Part shown: positions 44,745 to 57,900 of the stretch, piece by piece
Layout: every line of letters starts with the position of its first letter
How positions within the stretch are numbered: position 1 is the first letter of the stretch
Source: Bathymodiolus brooksi
Lineage: Eukaryota; Mollusca; Bivalvia; Mytilida; Modiolidae
NCBI GenBank assembly: GCA_963680875.1
Contig: OY804589.1
Span: forward strand, 21,472,413 to 21,536,412
DNA: 64,000 nucleotides
Direction of reading: 5' to 3'
Notes under the pieces: model-generated
What the model was told of the DNA's origin: nothing
Databases searched by the model: none
Seen by the model: the letters and a program-made list of their open reading frames with translations, nothing else
Program-made: the position numbers and the translations under genes

Positions 44745-45030
44745 ATACATCATGTGATATTTCACTTATTAATTACTTTTTTATATCAAATTACAACAAA
44801 TATATTATTTCATTTCTCATTAAATTTGTTATTTTCTTTATTTCAATTTTTCTTCTTAAGTTAATTTATTTTACTTCATTTTCATTAGATCTTAGCTAAA
44901 TATAGAAAGTGATATTTCACTAATTAATTTTTTCTACATTAAAATACAACAACTGTATTATTTCATTTCTCATTAAATTTGACTTTTTCTTTATTTCAAT
45001 CTTTGGTAACTTTTTTCTTTATTTCAATCT
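44745..45030. repeat. Satellite monomers, inverted
   Basis: About two monomers of the 150-bp satellite on the minus strand (GTGATATTTCACTTATTAA; TTTCATTTCTCATTAAATTT). The array breaks off after CTTTATTTCAATCTTTGG and resumes at 51121. Confidence 0.8.
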
Positions 45031-45955
45031 TTGGTAACTTATGCATTGTATAAGTGTTGTTTATGCATGAGGTGTGGTGCCCATGTTGTGATAAGAGTGT
45101 TAGGTCAATTATGTAATTATGGCTAGTCAGATTATCAGAATCTAGGATTCTCAAGTTTCAGTCACAGATTTTTCGGCCAAATCAGTTTAGTTTGAGCAGT
45201 TGAGAACAAAGGTTGTGTAAAACTGATAGGAACAAATTTATTTCCTTTCTTCCTTGGTGAACTTTTTTGGATAACACGTTGGATTTTCGTGTTATTTTCT
45301 TTGGATTATCATTCAATTGTATATGACTTAGGAACTGACACGGTAATTATGAGTTTTCACAGTAAATCAGTGATCAAAGAAGTGCATAGCTGACTGAAAC
45401 AATGATTGAGATATTTCATTGTCTATTTTATTAGAGACAATTCAATTCAATTCATTTTTTTATTGTCAATTAAGACACCCATTATTGAGCACTACAATCT
45501 TATGTGGACATTAACCAGACTAGTCTGGATCTATTATCTAAACTTTTAAAATTTTTGTTTATTTCATTTATGTTATTTATAATTTCCCATCTTTCTTTTT
45601 GTTAGGATGGACACTAGAGTAAAACATGCACTTCTTCCTCGATATCATCTTTGCATAATTGAAAAATAATGTCTTCAACTTTTAATCCAATATATCTTCC
45701 TTTTTATATAAACGTGTCTTGTGGTTAAATAGATTCCGTGGTTATCTGTATTTATCGGCGGCTGCGTTTTCATCTGCATGTAGTTACATTTGTAGTTTTT
45801 CTTTTGGATTTGACTTTCAACTGTTTTATCATCACCTTTAGATTTATATATAGCTATTCAGTATAGCTTCGCGTCAAAGACTTACGCGAAAAAATAGACA
45901 GCAGCCGTATTCCAGGAATGAGAATAGTGCAGTTTCGTCGCACACTTCTTGGGAC

Positions 45956-47401
45956 ATGGAAAATCACGAAAATTGGACGTCCGCAAAATTTAGAGAGGAG
46001 CTGCAGAAACTGGGAATAAACATTCCAAAGACATGGTCCAAATTAGTTCTAAAACAACACACAACGAACGGTGTGCCATTTCTCCTCAAGTAATAGGAGA
46101 AGACGTGCAAGCAGCCCCGGAGAACCATATTTTGCAAGATCAGGAAACCACACCTGCCGCCGCAAATTACGAAAATAGTTCCCTCACTTCTAGTCAGGGC
46201 ATGCCTACAAATATACAATCTGGCCATGGAAATGATGTCAACAGCCAGGGGCCGCACATGAATATACAACCCGGCCCCGATGTCAACACGCGCATGAATC
46301 TAATACCAACTGGAAATGGAAACGACGTAAGCAATATGGCGAGCATGTTCGCTGCAGCCCTTGTAAGTACATTTCCACAATGTTTTTCGGGAATGCAACA
46401 GTCTGTCAACACATCTATCAGTGACAAAATACACAAGGGGAATAGTGATTTTGATTTAGCGCAGTGGTACTCCCATCGGAATGTAAATGATGTTCGTGCG
46501 TTAACAATAACGTCAGTGCCAGTGCTTCATATTCATCATCAGAAACGAATATTTTCACGATTCCTACTGCTTCACCATTCGCTAATCAAGCAATCACCGA
46601 CATTCAAAATTCATCTACTGGAGAGAGGTCGGATTCATTTACAAACGTGGATATTGTCTCGCCCAACATCCAGCGAAACATTATCGCGGGTAAGGACATT
46701 AATTTAGCCACTTTGTTAATGCCCAATTATGAAGCTCCGCAAACTCACAGTGTCACAGCTCATGAGATCAAGGTCAATCTTTCTAACAAACCTGACCCTC
46801 GCCTGAATAAAAACCTAACAATTCAAGAATTCATTCAGGCTTTTGGAAAATACAAACGCATCATGTGGTCCGTGTATCCTGAAAGACGTGAGGAGTTTTT
46901 TCGGAGAGAAATTATACAGTTACCACAAGCAATTCTCAGCAAAAGCTGCAGTGATCTTAAGGGAGAAACGGACCAAAGTGGATTGGAGCATAAGAGATCG
47001 AGATATTTTCTCTTTAGTCATTGTGGGTATTAAAGTTAATAGTTGTATGTTATGCAATCAGGTTGATCATTCAACACAGTGTTGTCCATTACAAGCGTCT
47101 ACTCAGCAGGGCATGGTAATTAGTACAAATATGGCTGTCACAAAGCAAGCAAATTATGTACATGTCGCACAAGGGTGTTCTTGACGGCAAAGAAGTCTGT
47201 AACAATTTCAACAATATTAAGGGTTGTTACAGGTCCACATGTAATCTATCACATGCCTGTAATAAATGTAGAGCTACATGACATTCTGCTACTACTAGTA
47301 CCGGTGCTAGACAACCCTCTCACACTCCTGGTCCAAAAACAACACAAACAGCAAAACCTACTACTAGCAAAAACCCAGAAAATAAACACAACAGTAAATG
47401 A
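45956..47401 (+). pseudogene. Gag-like protein of the DIRS/Ngaro element, broken
   Basis: An ATG at 45956 opens a frame with NWTSAKFREELQKLGINIP, which looks like a SAP motif. A frameshift near 46060 leads into a polar, low-complexity middle part (46060-46500), and others follow. A conserved block reads GKYKRIMWSVYPERREE (46836-46886), then a cysteine pair (CMLCNQVDHSTQCC) and a CCCH-type zinc finger at 47190-47260 (VCNNFNNIKGCYRSTC, NLSHACNKC). SAP-like and CCCH modules are seen in Gag of DIRS-type elements. At least three frameshifts and one internal stop are present. Confidence 0.7.
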
Positions 47402-47404
47402 CTA

Positions 47405-49026
47405 ACCTTGGAAGATTTTAATATGAAACCCTCTACTCCTATTAACATAGAAAAGCTAGCAGAGGAGTTGCGATCTCACCTAAATATAAATTTTGCATCA
47501 TACCATCTTAATGGTCTCCGACATGGCTTTGATGCTATGGTGAAATGTGAAACATGGGAAACAAAGGAGTGTAAAAACATTTTTCAGCTAGATCTCAACC
47601 GGAAATAGTTTCAGAACTTATTCAAAAAGAATGTGACAAAGGTTTTGTGTATGGGCCATTTAAATCTCCCCCTTTTCAAAATTGCAGAGTAAGTCCATTA
47701 GGGGTTGCCACGGGTAAATATTCAGATAAGAAAAGATTGATTTTGGACTTATCTTCCCCTCACAACGATACATGTGTCAGCGTTAATGATATGATTGATA
47801 AGACTGATTGTTCTATGTCTTATGTTAAAATAGATGATGCTATACGTATTATTTTGAAATGTGGTAAAGGTAGTAAACTTTGTAAATTTGATATATCAGA
47901 TGCATTTAAAATAGTCCTTATAATCCTTCACAGTGGCCTTTGTTTTGTTTTAAATGGGACTCTATGTACTATTTTTATGCTAGACTTACTTTTGGATGCC
48001 GTTCCAGCCCCAACATTTTTGACAACATTTCGCAAGCGGTTTGATATATTGCGGAGAGAAACTACAAGGTTATGCATATCCTGCATTTACTAGATGATTT
48101 TCTTACAATTGATCACCCTGATGGTGATGGAGAAAGGACAATGGCTCTAATGATGACTATTATTTTCAAACGTCTCAATATCCCTATTGCTAACCACAAA
48201 ACATTGGGCCCAGTCACTTGTCTAGAATATTTGGGGATTATTTTATATTCTGACAAATGGAAGCTAGATTTCCTACTGTAAAGGTTGAAAGGATTTGTGA
48301 CTTTATTCATAAATTGTTGAACAAATCATCTTGCACAAAAAGAGAGTTGCTACAATTGCTAGGCCATTTGAATTTTGCCTCCAGAGTCATTATACCTGGA
48401 AGATCTTTTGTATCTTATTTGATTAATTTATCAACTACAGTTAAAGAGTTAACCGATTTTGTACATTTAAGTAAAGAATGTAAGACAGACTTAGAATTCT
48501 GGTTACGTTTTTTATCTGATTGGAATGATGTTACTATGTTTTATGAATGTGAATTTACGAATAGCTTTGACATGGAACTATCTACTGATGCCGCCTCGAC
48601 CCTAGGTGTTGGTGGTTATTATCGTGGAAAATATGTTTACTCTACATGGTCTGTTGATTTACCATTGTTAACATATAACTTTCCTATGGCCTTTTTAGAG
48701 TTATACCCTATCGTCGTGGCAGCTCTGCTTTGGGGGTCAGCGTGGTCATGCAAAATAATTTTGTTCTGGTGTGATAATGAGGCTACAGTAGCTATTGTGA
48801 GAAAAGGACGGTCAAAATGTTTAGGAATAATGAAACTTATGAGGCAGCTGACCTGGTGTGCAGCCAAAAATAATTTTCACTTTGGTGCAAAGCATGTCCC
48901 AGGTTATACAAATCAAATATCTGAAGCTTTTTCTCGTTTGCAGATAGACCGTTTTCGCAGCCTGGCCCCTCAAACAGAGCAGCATCCATGCAAATGTCCC
49001 AGTGTATTAGAAGTAATGTGGCACTA
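47405..49026 (+). pseudogene. Reverse transcriptase-RNase H of the DIRS/Ngaro element, broken
   Basis: Reverse transcriptase motifs are RLILDLSSPHND (47735-47770), KLCKFDISDAFK (first catalytic Asp, near 47880-47910) and HLLDDFLTIDHP (the DD pair, near 48085-48115). RNase H follows in one frame to 49026: MELSTDAASTLGVGGYY, FLELYPIVVAALLWG, ILFWCDNEATVAIV and KHVPGYTNQISEAFSRLQ. The order and wording match DIRS-group enzymes rather than Ty3 or Copia. Frameshifts near 47930, 48055 and 48260 and a stop at 47606 disable it. Confidence 0.85.
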
Positions 49027-50020
49027 AGTCAGAGAGTCAGTAGATTATGGTATTTTTCTATTTCCAACAGAACCACAGTTGGATATGAGACTGGATATAA
49101 TAATTTTTTTTATTTTTGTTGTTGTTAAATGGTGTTATTCTTGTTGAGAGTAAGCCATGTTCAGTGACTGAAGATACCCTGATTTATTTTGTAGCACACT
49201 TTTTTCAGAATCTTAAACTGCAATACTCTACTAGTAAATTATATTTATCAGGCATTAGGAATCAATGCTTACAAAGCAATATTGATTCCCCTTTTCAGCA
49301 TCCCAGTAACTCACTGGAGAGACTATCAATGATTTTTAATTCAGTTAAGCGTTTATAGAAACCGGTTACCAGAAACAGTCTACCTATTACTTTAGATATA
49401 CTACAGCAGATATGCAGGGAACTGAAAGGGGAATATTTTCTACTTTCACTGACTGTATGTTATTTACTGCTTTTGTAGCAACCTTTTATGTTTTTTACGC
49501 TGTGGTGAATGTACTGTTCATGTTGCAAGATTGATTGATAAAGAATTCAATTTATCAGACATTTCTTTTCAGTCTGATTATGCTGTTATTCATTTAAAGC
49601 AATTTAAGACTGATCCTTTCAGGAAAGACGTTGATATACAGTTACATAAACTGAATCATGAGTGTTGTCCTTATACAGCTTTAAATACTTACTTAATGCT
49701 CAGAAAAGCAAAATGACTTGTTCAGAGTTATGACCCTTTATTCATTAACGAGTCAGGCCAAGCCTTAGAAAGAAACTTTTTCATAAGCAAACTTAGACAT
49801 TTGTTAGATATATGTGGTCATGACTCACAATTATACAACGGTCATTCTTTTCGTATTGGTGCTGCAACCAGTGCCGGAAAAATAATATTGAAGACCATTT
49901 GATTAAAACCCTAGAAAGATGGAATTCATCCAGTTACTGCCGTTACATAAAAACATGTAAAAATGTAATTAAAAAAGCTCAACAAAGCTGTTATCTTTTT
50001 AATTTGTTTTGTATATAGAC
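49027..50020 (+). pseudogene. Tyrosine recombinase of the DIRS/Ngaro element, broken
   Basis: An N-terminal core-binding part includes YSTSKLYLSGIRNQCL (49219-49266). The catalytic part shows the first arginine in LRCGECTV (near 49498), the H-x-x-R box in GHSFRIGAATSAG (49840-49880), and a final box LERWNSSSYCRYIKT (near 49910-49957) with the nucleophile tyrosine. These define the enzyme that replaces integrase in DIRS-type elements. Stops near 49356 and 49716 and a frameshift at 49880 break it. Confidence 0.85.
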
Positions 50021-51120
50021 CAATATTTTCAAGTCATTATTTTTTTATTTGATGATTGTCTTTATTTCTGTCGATATCATGCATTGTATTGTTTATTGTT
50101 CCTTTTATGCTTGAATATGATTGTCGTCATAATATACATATGTACATAACTTTGGTTTTTATTTTTCTTCAGTGATTTAGTAAAGGTACATCCATTCAAA
50201 GCAAATATTTCTCCTTTTATACTCCCTCTTTTAATTCCTTGGGGGCCACACAGCTGCTTCACATCTGAGTTTTTGGACCTTTACGAAATTCACCACTGGT
50301 TAAAATTTCTCTCATTATCCCCAAGAAATTAAATTTTCTTCATTTCTCCCCCGTCAATTCAACCCCTTCTCGTAGCACACTTGGTTGACGGAGTTTCCAT
50401 GTCCACGGTGCTTGGCAGCCTACTATGCCAAGCGTCGTCGACATGGTCTGGAGCTAAAGTTCCCCAGCTGAGATTCTGACTCCCAAGGGGCAAACATGTT
50501 TAATTTCCTTAATAAAGTTATTGTATATGACCTTTGCTATTAACAGCTACAGCCCAAGCCTACAAGGTAGTTCTGTTTGTTCCAGAAGGTTTCTAATTTG
50601 TTGATAGTGGAAGGGTGTTTACCCGGGTTTGAAAGTAATTGTTGTTCCTCATCTTGCTGAAGTTATGGGGGTTTTCAATACCTGATTAACCATCATCGTA
50701 CATAGTCACTGTAATTCTAATGTGAAAATCAATTGCTGCTCTTCATCTTGTTAAATTGTGTGGGATGGTACACAACCTCATAGTATACTGACATATACTC
50801 ACAGCTGTGTTCCATAAACAGCTAGTGATAAAGAAGTTTGCCCACAGGCTACGCAACTAAATACAGAGAAGGCTATACACACAATACACATACAAACATG
50901 GTACACAATGGAGAAAAACAAACGTGTAAACATCCCACATCAGTTTTATGGAAAAACATTAAGTCATCACTTATACATCATCGTCTTTAAATCAGACTAA
51001 GTATGGAGTGTCTCATAGATTGAAGACAATACAGGCATCACTTTGCATCTCTTGTCTACAAGTCACATGCGTTGTGGATTATATAGTCTCCTTGCAATAA
51101 CTTTAGGAAACGAAAGGTAT
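50021..51120. other. 3' non-coding part of the DIRS/Ngaro element
   Basis: No coding sequence. It holds short GC-richer stretches at 50340-50500 (GACGGAGTTTCCATGTCCAC and its partial complement GTCGTCGACATGGTC) that may be part of the element's terminal repeats; this is not established. Confidence 0.4.
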
Positions 51121-51310
51121 AAATCTTCTTAAATCAATATATTTTATTTCATTTTCATTACATTTTAACTAAATATAAAATGTGATATTTGTGACAGAGT
51201 CTCAACATTCTTAATATTGTCTGAATAGTCGACTGATTCCTGACATTCTTAAAATTTTGTGAAATCACGGCTTTGTCAACATTCTTGATAATGTCTAAAA
51301 GTTCTAATGT
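51121..51310. repeat. Satellite and minisatellite resuming after the DIRS element
   Basis: CTTCTTAAATCAATATATTT and TAACTAAATATAAAATGTGA continue the monomer cut at 45031; degenerate TCTCAACATTCTTAAT units follow. Confidence 0.7.
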
Positions 51311-53064
51311 ATTTTTTTTTACAAGACTTATATTTCAACCCAAAGACTTTTTCTATTTATTCAAAATAGACAATTAAAATACTTCTCACATTTCACGATT
51401 AATAAGATGGATTTTAGAAATTGTGTTTTTTTTTTTGCCTATTGTTTAATAAAAGTTTTATGCTGTGGTGATATAGCTATGCATGTCAGGTTATTAAATA
51501 CAAAATACACATTATTCACAGCTTTCCACACTTTGATAAGAGAGAGTGGACTATAAATATATAAGATGGGTAAATGTCTACAATAATAAACATTTTCATT
51601 TCATGAAAAATGGGTGCCTTAATTATTTCTTGAAATAAAAATAAAAAGTTTATAGAGAAAGAAAACAAATCATCGATAAGTGACTTTTTTATATAGTATT
51701 CAATAGTTAACATATTTAACTTTAATGTAAAAATTGTTAAAAATGTTGTCTTTTAAAAAACATTTGTAATCACAAAAAAGTAATTTTATGTAGTTTTTAC
51801 TTCCTTTAAAATGGATACAATGGATCAATAGATGGCTTATTGAATTTGTTTATATATTTTTTAAATACTTTCATAGTTATTTGTTTTGCGTTACGTCTCA
51901 GGATATACAATGTGCACTCAGGACATGAAAACAGGGCTTATTAGATATTAAAGTAGATCATCTTAATCGAAATTTCATTTGCAATTGTATGCAATAGGAT
52001 TGGAATCGATAGTATCAATCTTTTTTAAGTTGTAACCATTTTTGTGCGACAGTTGCCATAACTGTGTAGTCAGTCGTGCGTGAACGCATGTTTATTGTAG
52101 CCATTGGTGCGGGGATGGCCATGAAGCGCGCAATAAACAAAATTATTAGAAACGTGAAAGCGAAAAATTGTAAAATGAATATATATACCAAATCAATGCA
52201 TTGTTGTATACTAGATATGCAATGAAAACTTATTCAAATATATACGGAAATAAAATGGTATTATTTATTTTTTTTCAATATCAAATTGATTTTTTTATCC
52301 ATATTTCCAAGTTATTTTCTTTATCTGGAATTGAATTAAATAAACTTATTCCAATGTAAAATGTGATTTGTTTTTAATTTACATATGCACAAATAACATG
52401 ACGATTTTTTTTCTATCAAATATTGCAAATGAGATGAGAATAATTATCTGTTCATTTAGGTTCATTTTGCAACAAGAAATTTCATTTTTAAATTGTAATG
52501 AGATTTATTTTTTCAAAAGTTTGAAATTAGAATATATTATTGAAATTTGCAGGAGAAAGAAAAAACAAAAAAAAACACCAATTATTCATATTGTTTGAAC
52601 TTCTAGTTTTCAAATCATTTATTATTCTAGTGTCTTTTGATGTTCATGATGAAGACTTTAAGCGTAGACACACATAACAGCTACAACAACTAATAATTAG
52701 TTAAAATGCTAATGGAAAGAATCGTTATTGTTTATGACAAAATTGCTAAGAAAACGATGTACATCTTACACAATGAAACCATTTGAGTAAAATGAGAATT
52801 TTTTGTTAAAAAAAACCCATCCTGGTATTTTCCGAGCCATTTGTGAAATTGCTCGCAACAGTTAAACACAATGTTTTGTCCTTGGTTATCACCGGAATCC
52901 GGTTACAACTATCAAGAGTCTCTCGACAGATTGATAGAGGTATTATTTCTTATGATTCTTATGCATGCTTGGTATTAGTTGAGTCGTATTACCACAGCCG
53001 TCTTAAGAGAACGACTAGAAGACCACGTTCTTCAGCTAAAATCACAACTACAGCACGAACGATT
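51311..53064. other. AT-rich stretch without supported gene
   Basis: Very AT-rich (especially 51400-52600). A possible short intron lies at 52938-52998 (GTATTATTTC to TACCACAG) upstream of the frame at 53065. Nothing else was recognised. Confidence 0.4.
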
Positions 53065-53451
53065 ATGGACAACGACAATTGTGAGTCGATTACTTATGTC
53101 TTCGAAAAAGACGTTGATTGGACGCCACAACCCATTCCCAAGCTGACAACCAAACAATTGAACGTCGTTCGTATTCAACATACAGACTTAAAACGATTTA
53201 TTTATGGTACCGGAAACTACGAACTCTGTGGAAGATACAAAAGACATAATGTTTCTCACCAATGTTGGTTTTCAAAGACACTCGAGCAGCGTGAGTGCTT
53301 ATTTCAAAAGTTGTTGAACGACCACACTCCTCTAGTCACAGCCGTCAAATCTACATGTTCGGATTTCGAAGTTCCAAAACCCCTGAGACTTGCCAAGAAA
53401 CCTCACCAGAACAAACGATCTCGAACCAATCGTACACAGCCAAGATATTAG
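53065..53451 (+). CDS. Hypothetical 128-residue protein
   Basis: The frame from ATG at 53065 encodes MDNDNCESITYVFEKDVDW, then KLTTKQLNVVRIQH, YGTGNYELCGRYKRHN, CWFSKTLEQRECLFQKLL and a basic end (KRSRTNRTQPRY) before TAG. The frame is open further upstream to 52843 without another ATG, so an upstream exon is possible; CCACAG at 52993-52998 could be an acceptor. Base composition is more balanced than the surroundings, as expected of coding DNA. No domain, signal peptide or membrane segment was recognised; the end is nucleic-acid-like in charge. ATTAAA at 53584-53589 could serve as a poly(A) signal. It ends 219 bp before the second large copy. Confidence 0.45.
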   Translation: MDNDNCESITYVFEKDVDWTPQPIPKLTTKQLNVVRIQHTDLKRFIYGTGNYELCGRYKRHNVSHQCWFSKTLEQRECLFQKLLNDHTPLVTAVKSTCSDFEVPKPLRLAKKPHQNKRSRTNRTQPRY

Positions 53452-54500
53452 AACTTTCTTTTTTCCATCTTTCACCTCATTATGTTTTTAGAACTATAAC
53501 TGAATTAATTGAAATATTGTATATTGTGTTTTGCTTCTGTAATATTATTTTATATATGCATTCAACAAGTAACAGTACATGTACATTAAAAAAATGTGCA
53601 GACAATGCTTATCTCTTCTTTAATAATTCTATTTTATAAACTATGTACATTAAAAAAATATATAATTTCCATAGTATGTACTTTTTATTTAAAAATAATT
53701 CTTATTGTATGTAATTTTTAAAATAATTTTAAGTTGCATAGAGCTTACGCAAAAAAAAGGAATATCTCCTTAAAGACCAAACCATTGTTTTCTGAAAGTA
53801 TTCATATTATTTTTAAACTTTGTGATTTTAATACTAAGTACGTACGCACAAAACATTTTTCATGCATATAACTATTTATTATGTATACCTGTTTTTGCTA
53901 TGAATAATTTATTTATTAAATAAAATATATAAAAATCCATTTTATTGTGTAATTTGTTTGGCCAAGAAACGATAGTAATTTCTTTATTGGATTTGCATGC
54001 ATGATCGATCAGTCATCCGGTTGTGTAATGGGCAGCAAATGGATATAAGAAAATCTTTCATAACTCCTGAATCGTTCCAGTTATCTGCACAAACTGTGAC
54101 AGTTCAATAACTATAATGTACTGAAGTCATATACATGTCCTGTGTCAAACTAATATAACAGCATCATGTCCTGGGTGCACTTTGGAGGTCCTCAGTGCAC
54201 TCATGAGTTCTGAGCGTTGTTTAGACGTACCCATTTTTTTGCACATAGATCCATGTATAAGGTGCCCCAATGCTACATTTGATTGGTGACTTAAAAATTT
54301 TGTATATTGATTCATCCATGCAGAGATATGACACCTCTCTAATACATTGGCAATTGATACCATACTGTTTGATGATATACAGGTCAATAACATTATTTTG
54401 ATCTTACTTACATACTTACTTAGAGTGTAGATTGTTGTTTTAGCACTTAAGTTGGGGCCACTTAATTAAGGTTTTTAATTAATTTAAGAGAAAAAAAAGT

Positions 54501-54984
54501 GAAATATCACATGCTATATTTAGTTAAAATCTAATGAAAAAGAAGTAAAAAATATTGATTTTAGAAGAAACATTTGAAATAAAGAAAATGACAAATTGAA
54601 TAAGAAATGAAATAATATAGTTGTTGTAATTTAATTTAAAAAAAAAATTAATTCATGAAATATCACATGCTATATTTAGTTAAAACCTAATAAAAATGAA
54701 GTAAAATATATTGAATTAAGAAGAACAATATTTGAAATAAAGGAAATTACAAATTTAATAAGAAATGAAATAATATAGTTGTTGTAATTTAATTTGAAAA
54801 AAATAGCGAAATATCACCTTCTATATTTAGTTAAAATGTAATGAAAATGAAGAAAAATATATTGAAGAAAGATTGAAATAAAGAAAACGTCAAATTTAAT
54901 GAGAAATGAAATAATATAGTTGTTGTAATTTAATTAATGCAAAAATTATTAATTAATGAAATATCACATTCTACATTTAGTTAA
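54501..54984. repeat. Satellite block in copy 2
   Basis: Same ~150-bp monomers as 818-1300, also interrupted at TTAA (54981-54984). Confidence 0.85.
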
Positions 54985-57900
54985 GTATTGCTCCACCTAA
55001 GAATCATGCAAAATAAAGAAAAAAATGATTTACCTTATGTCATCAATTCACTCAATATTTTGTTATATGACGTATTTTGAGTAAAAATAAATGTATATTC
55101 AAAGACAAGTGCTTATTTATGCCATTTTTGCTATTAAACCCAAATTAAAATCAGAATGGTCACATTTTTTTTACTAACAAAGTATGTAAAAAGGTTGGAT
55201 TTCCAGAACACATTATCTGCTGTGAACAGGCGATTGGTAATAAACTATATAGCACAATGAAAAATATTGGATCTCCTCTTCAAAACATCAATTGTTTTTC
55301 ATTTGTAGCCTAGTGTTATTTTTTGTTATTTTAGTTTTAAATTAACCCCTCCAAATCACAATTCCAAGAACGACACCTCTTGTTGAACTTCAAAATGAAT
55401 AACATTTTACTTATTTCTTGTTGTAACCTCAACCAATGAAGTAAAAATCTTTAATTATCTATTTTTATTTTAATTGGTTAAAATAGCAATACATATTGAT
55501 GATGAAATTGATAGTTTTAATATTTGTTTATGTTTATTTTCATTCTGTCCGTATATTGTTTGTTTACAATTCATCACTTCCGATGTTTCTCAAATATCAC
55601 CTCACTGGATAACTCGAATAATTCAGCGCCCTCTATCCGCTATCGCTACATGAGGGCTTGAACTCTCCTTGTAATAAAAACGCGTCATCTGCTCTCTAAA
55701 AGAGAGAGCTAATCAGCGATGATTATTTGCCGAGTATGCGCATGGTGGTTCTTTCAATTTCCGGTAATGTTTAAAAACAACAAGAAATAGAGATCGACAA
55801 ATGGATTTACGATGTTTAATTCATCATTTAGCTTTCCTACATTTCTTCTCTTTTCACCTTTTAGATTAGTAAGGTCAAACACGTGGGTACAATGAAAACA
55901 TTTGACACCTGAGCGCTCCATTGACCTATGCTTACAAACATTTCCTAAGCTCCTCCTTCTTTTAGTGCCAAATGTCACCACGCGCAGTTTATACCCAGAA
56001 TGCATTGCTAATTGGAATCTTCCAATTGACGCGTTTTATCGAGAAAGTCGTTCAGGTGTTAATATAGCAAAGCGTAATATAAGACTGTATTATTCGGGTT
56101 ACTCACTGGACTACTGTACTTTAAAATGATTGAGAAATTGTGTTGCTACACATGAAAAATATAATATTTCACTTAGCAATTATCCTGGAGGTACAGAGCA
56201 GATACTTTCTTTGGTAGTCTAATCTCACCGAGATTAGTTGTGTCGTAGAGTTAGAAACTCGTGGTAGACTTTCGGTAGAGTAAAAGTGGCACTCATCATC
56301 AACATACGGAAAATTAAAGACATTTAGAGGACTATCTCCTTTCCATAGGCAGATGATCTTCGAGGACTATGGTGTTTTACTACATGTTGAAATGGTATGT
56401 TTACAATCACTTTATTCTTACTCTTAGCTATAATCCAAGATAAAGTTTTTAAAAGTAAAATTTAGTTAAATTTACATAATAAAAATAACTTCTGAAAAAT
56501 ATAGCAAATTTACAGGATTGGATTGACTATTGTATAATGTTTTGTTAATACAATTATATACAAAATAAACATGCTTATCTTGAAAAATTAAAAGAGTATG
56601 GAAAGTAAGAAAATGTCTGATGTTCAAATTCGCATTGGATATCCTTGTGTGACATAACGTTGTTAATGTGCAACAGTACTAGTAATACCCATGATGTACC
56701 TCTGTAAAGCTTTAAATACAATAGTTAATTGTTAGTTATATGCTAATTATGAAAATTATGCCAAAGTTACAGAATTTGAATTATCACTGTACAGGGACAT
56801 ATATGGGGATATATAAAGTGGACAACAAAGGGGTTGGTTCTCGCCAAGATTTGCTTTAACTGAACGCTAAATGGTGCATTCTCGGGACATTTAAGAATTT
56901 CAAAAAAGTACAATTTTAAATACCTAAGTTAAGCAAGTAGGCTTAAAATAGGTCAAAATATGCCCTTCTTGCCTTAGCAGACACAAATAATGATAAGATC
57001 CCTGCTCAGATATCGTAGACACACCGATATGTGTTACCTGATCGAAACATTTGTTGTTTCATGGGCTATGTACACCTGCAACTATTGCGGTACGAATCTG
57101 ATTTTTTATGATTTTAATTATCTCTTCCTAGATGTCAGGGGAGGTATATTTCTTTAGTACTACATTGTAGCTATATGTTCGACAGGCATTCGGTCAACCT
57201 GTGCCTTTGAATTTAAATTTGTCATGAAATTACTTAGCTCCAGAGGATGACAGCATACAATGCAATATGTTGTTTCCTTAATTTTCAACAATACATGTTT
57301 GTTTTTCATTACTTGGATCTTTTTAAATTCTGTGAGTTTGTAAATCATTGGTTCATCTACAGAATATTTGGAAGTGACCGAAAAGAAAATAAGGGCATAC
57401 TGTGATACAACAGTTACATCAACAGCTATATATCCGCTCTTCATAAGTTTGTACAAAACTTTACATAGAAAAAGGATGGATGCTCAGCATTGTGGTGTAC
57501 TTGTAAAACCTATAACATTTTTAAAATGCAAAAGTTAATGTTTATCAAAGCATCTTTTAATGTCTTTTAGGGATAAACGTCATTGCTTGGAAATCTTTTG
57601 AAAGTGGAGATGGTACTGTATACACAGAAGATGATGTCAAGAAAATATGTCCAACTCCGCCATCACTAGGACTCATCGTTTATGAATCATTCATTTTGCC
57701 ATTAAAAGAAGAAGGGATAATGTGAAGAAAAAAAAACAGAAAATGTAAATGAGGATACCATATGAAATGAAATTGTGACATATGACCAACTAGTAAATGC
57801 AATGCAAGGGACATTTTCCTACGCAGACCCCGGATGTACTATTTTTTTTAAATATATTTTGTAAAAAGAAAAATAGGAGACTAGAGTTTAATGATACTGT

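Larger units (their letters stand above)
45031..51120 (+). mobile_element. DIRS/Ngaro-like retroelement inserted in the satellite
   Basis: The boundaries come from the interrupted satellite: it stops near 45031 and continues at 51121. Inside lie Gag, RT-RNase H and tyrosine recombinase remnants in that order, with no integrase and no clear methyltransferase, the Ngaro arrangement. I could not recognise the split direct repeats expected at the ends. The first 0.9 kb and last 1.1 kb are non-coding. All coding parts are broken. Confidence 0.75.

Noticed and set aside
44231..44765. Long minus-strand frames (up to 147 codons) rich in MFRICSD-like repeats; similar short frames at 60167-60425
   Set aside because: They are translations of the TGTTCAGA minisatellite in several frames at once and carry no independent coding signal.
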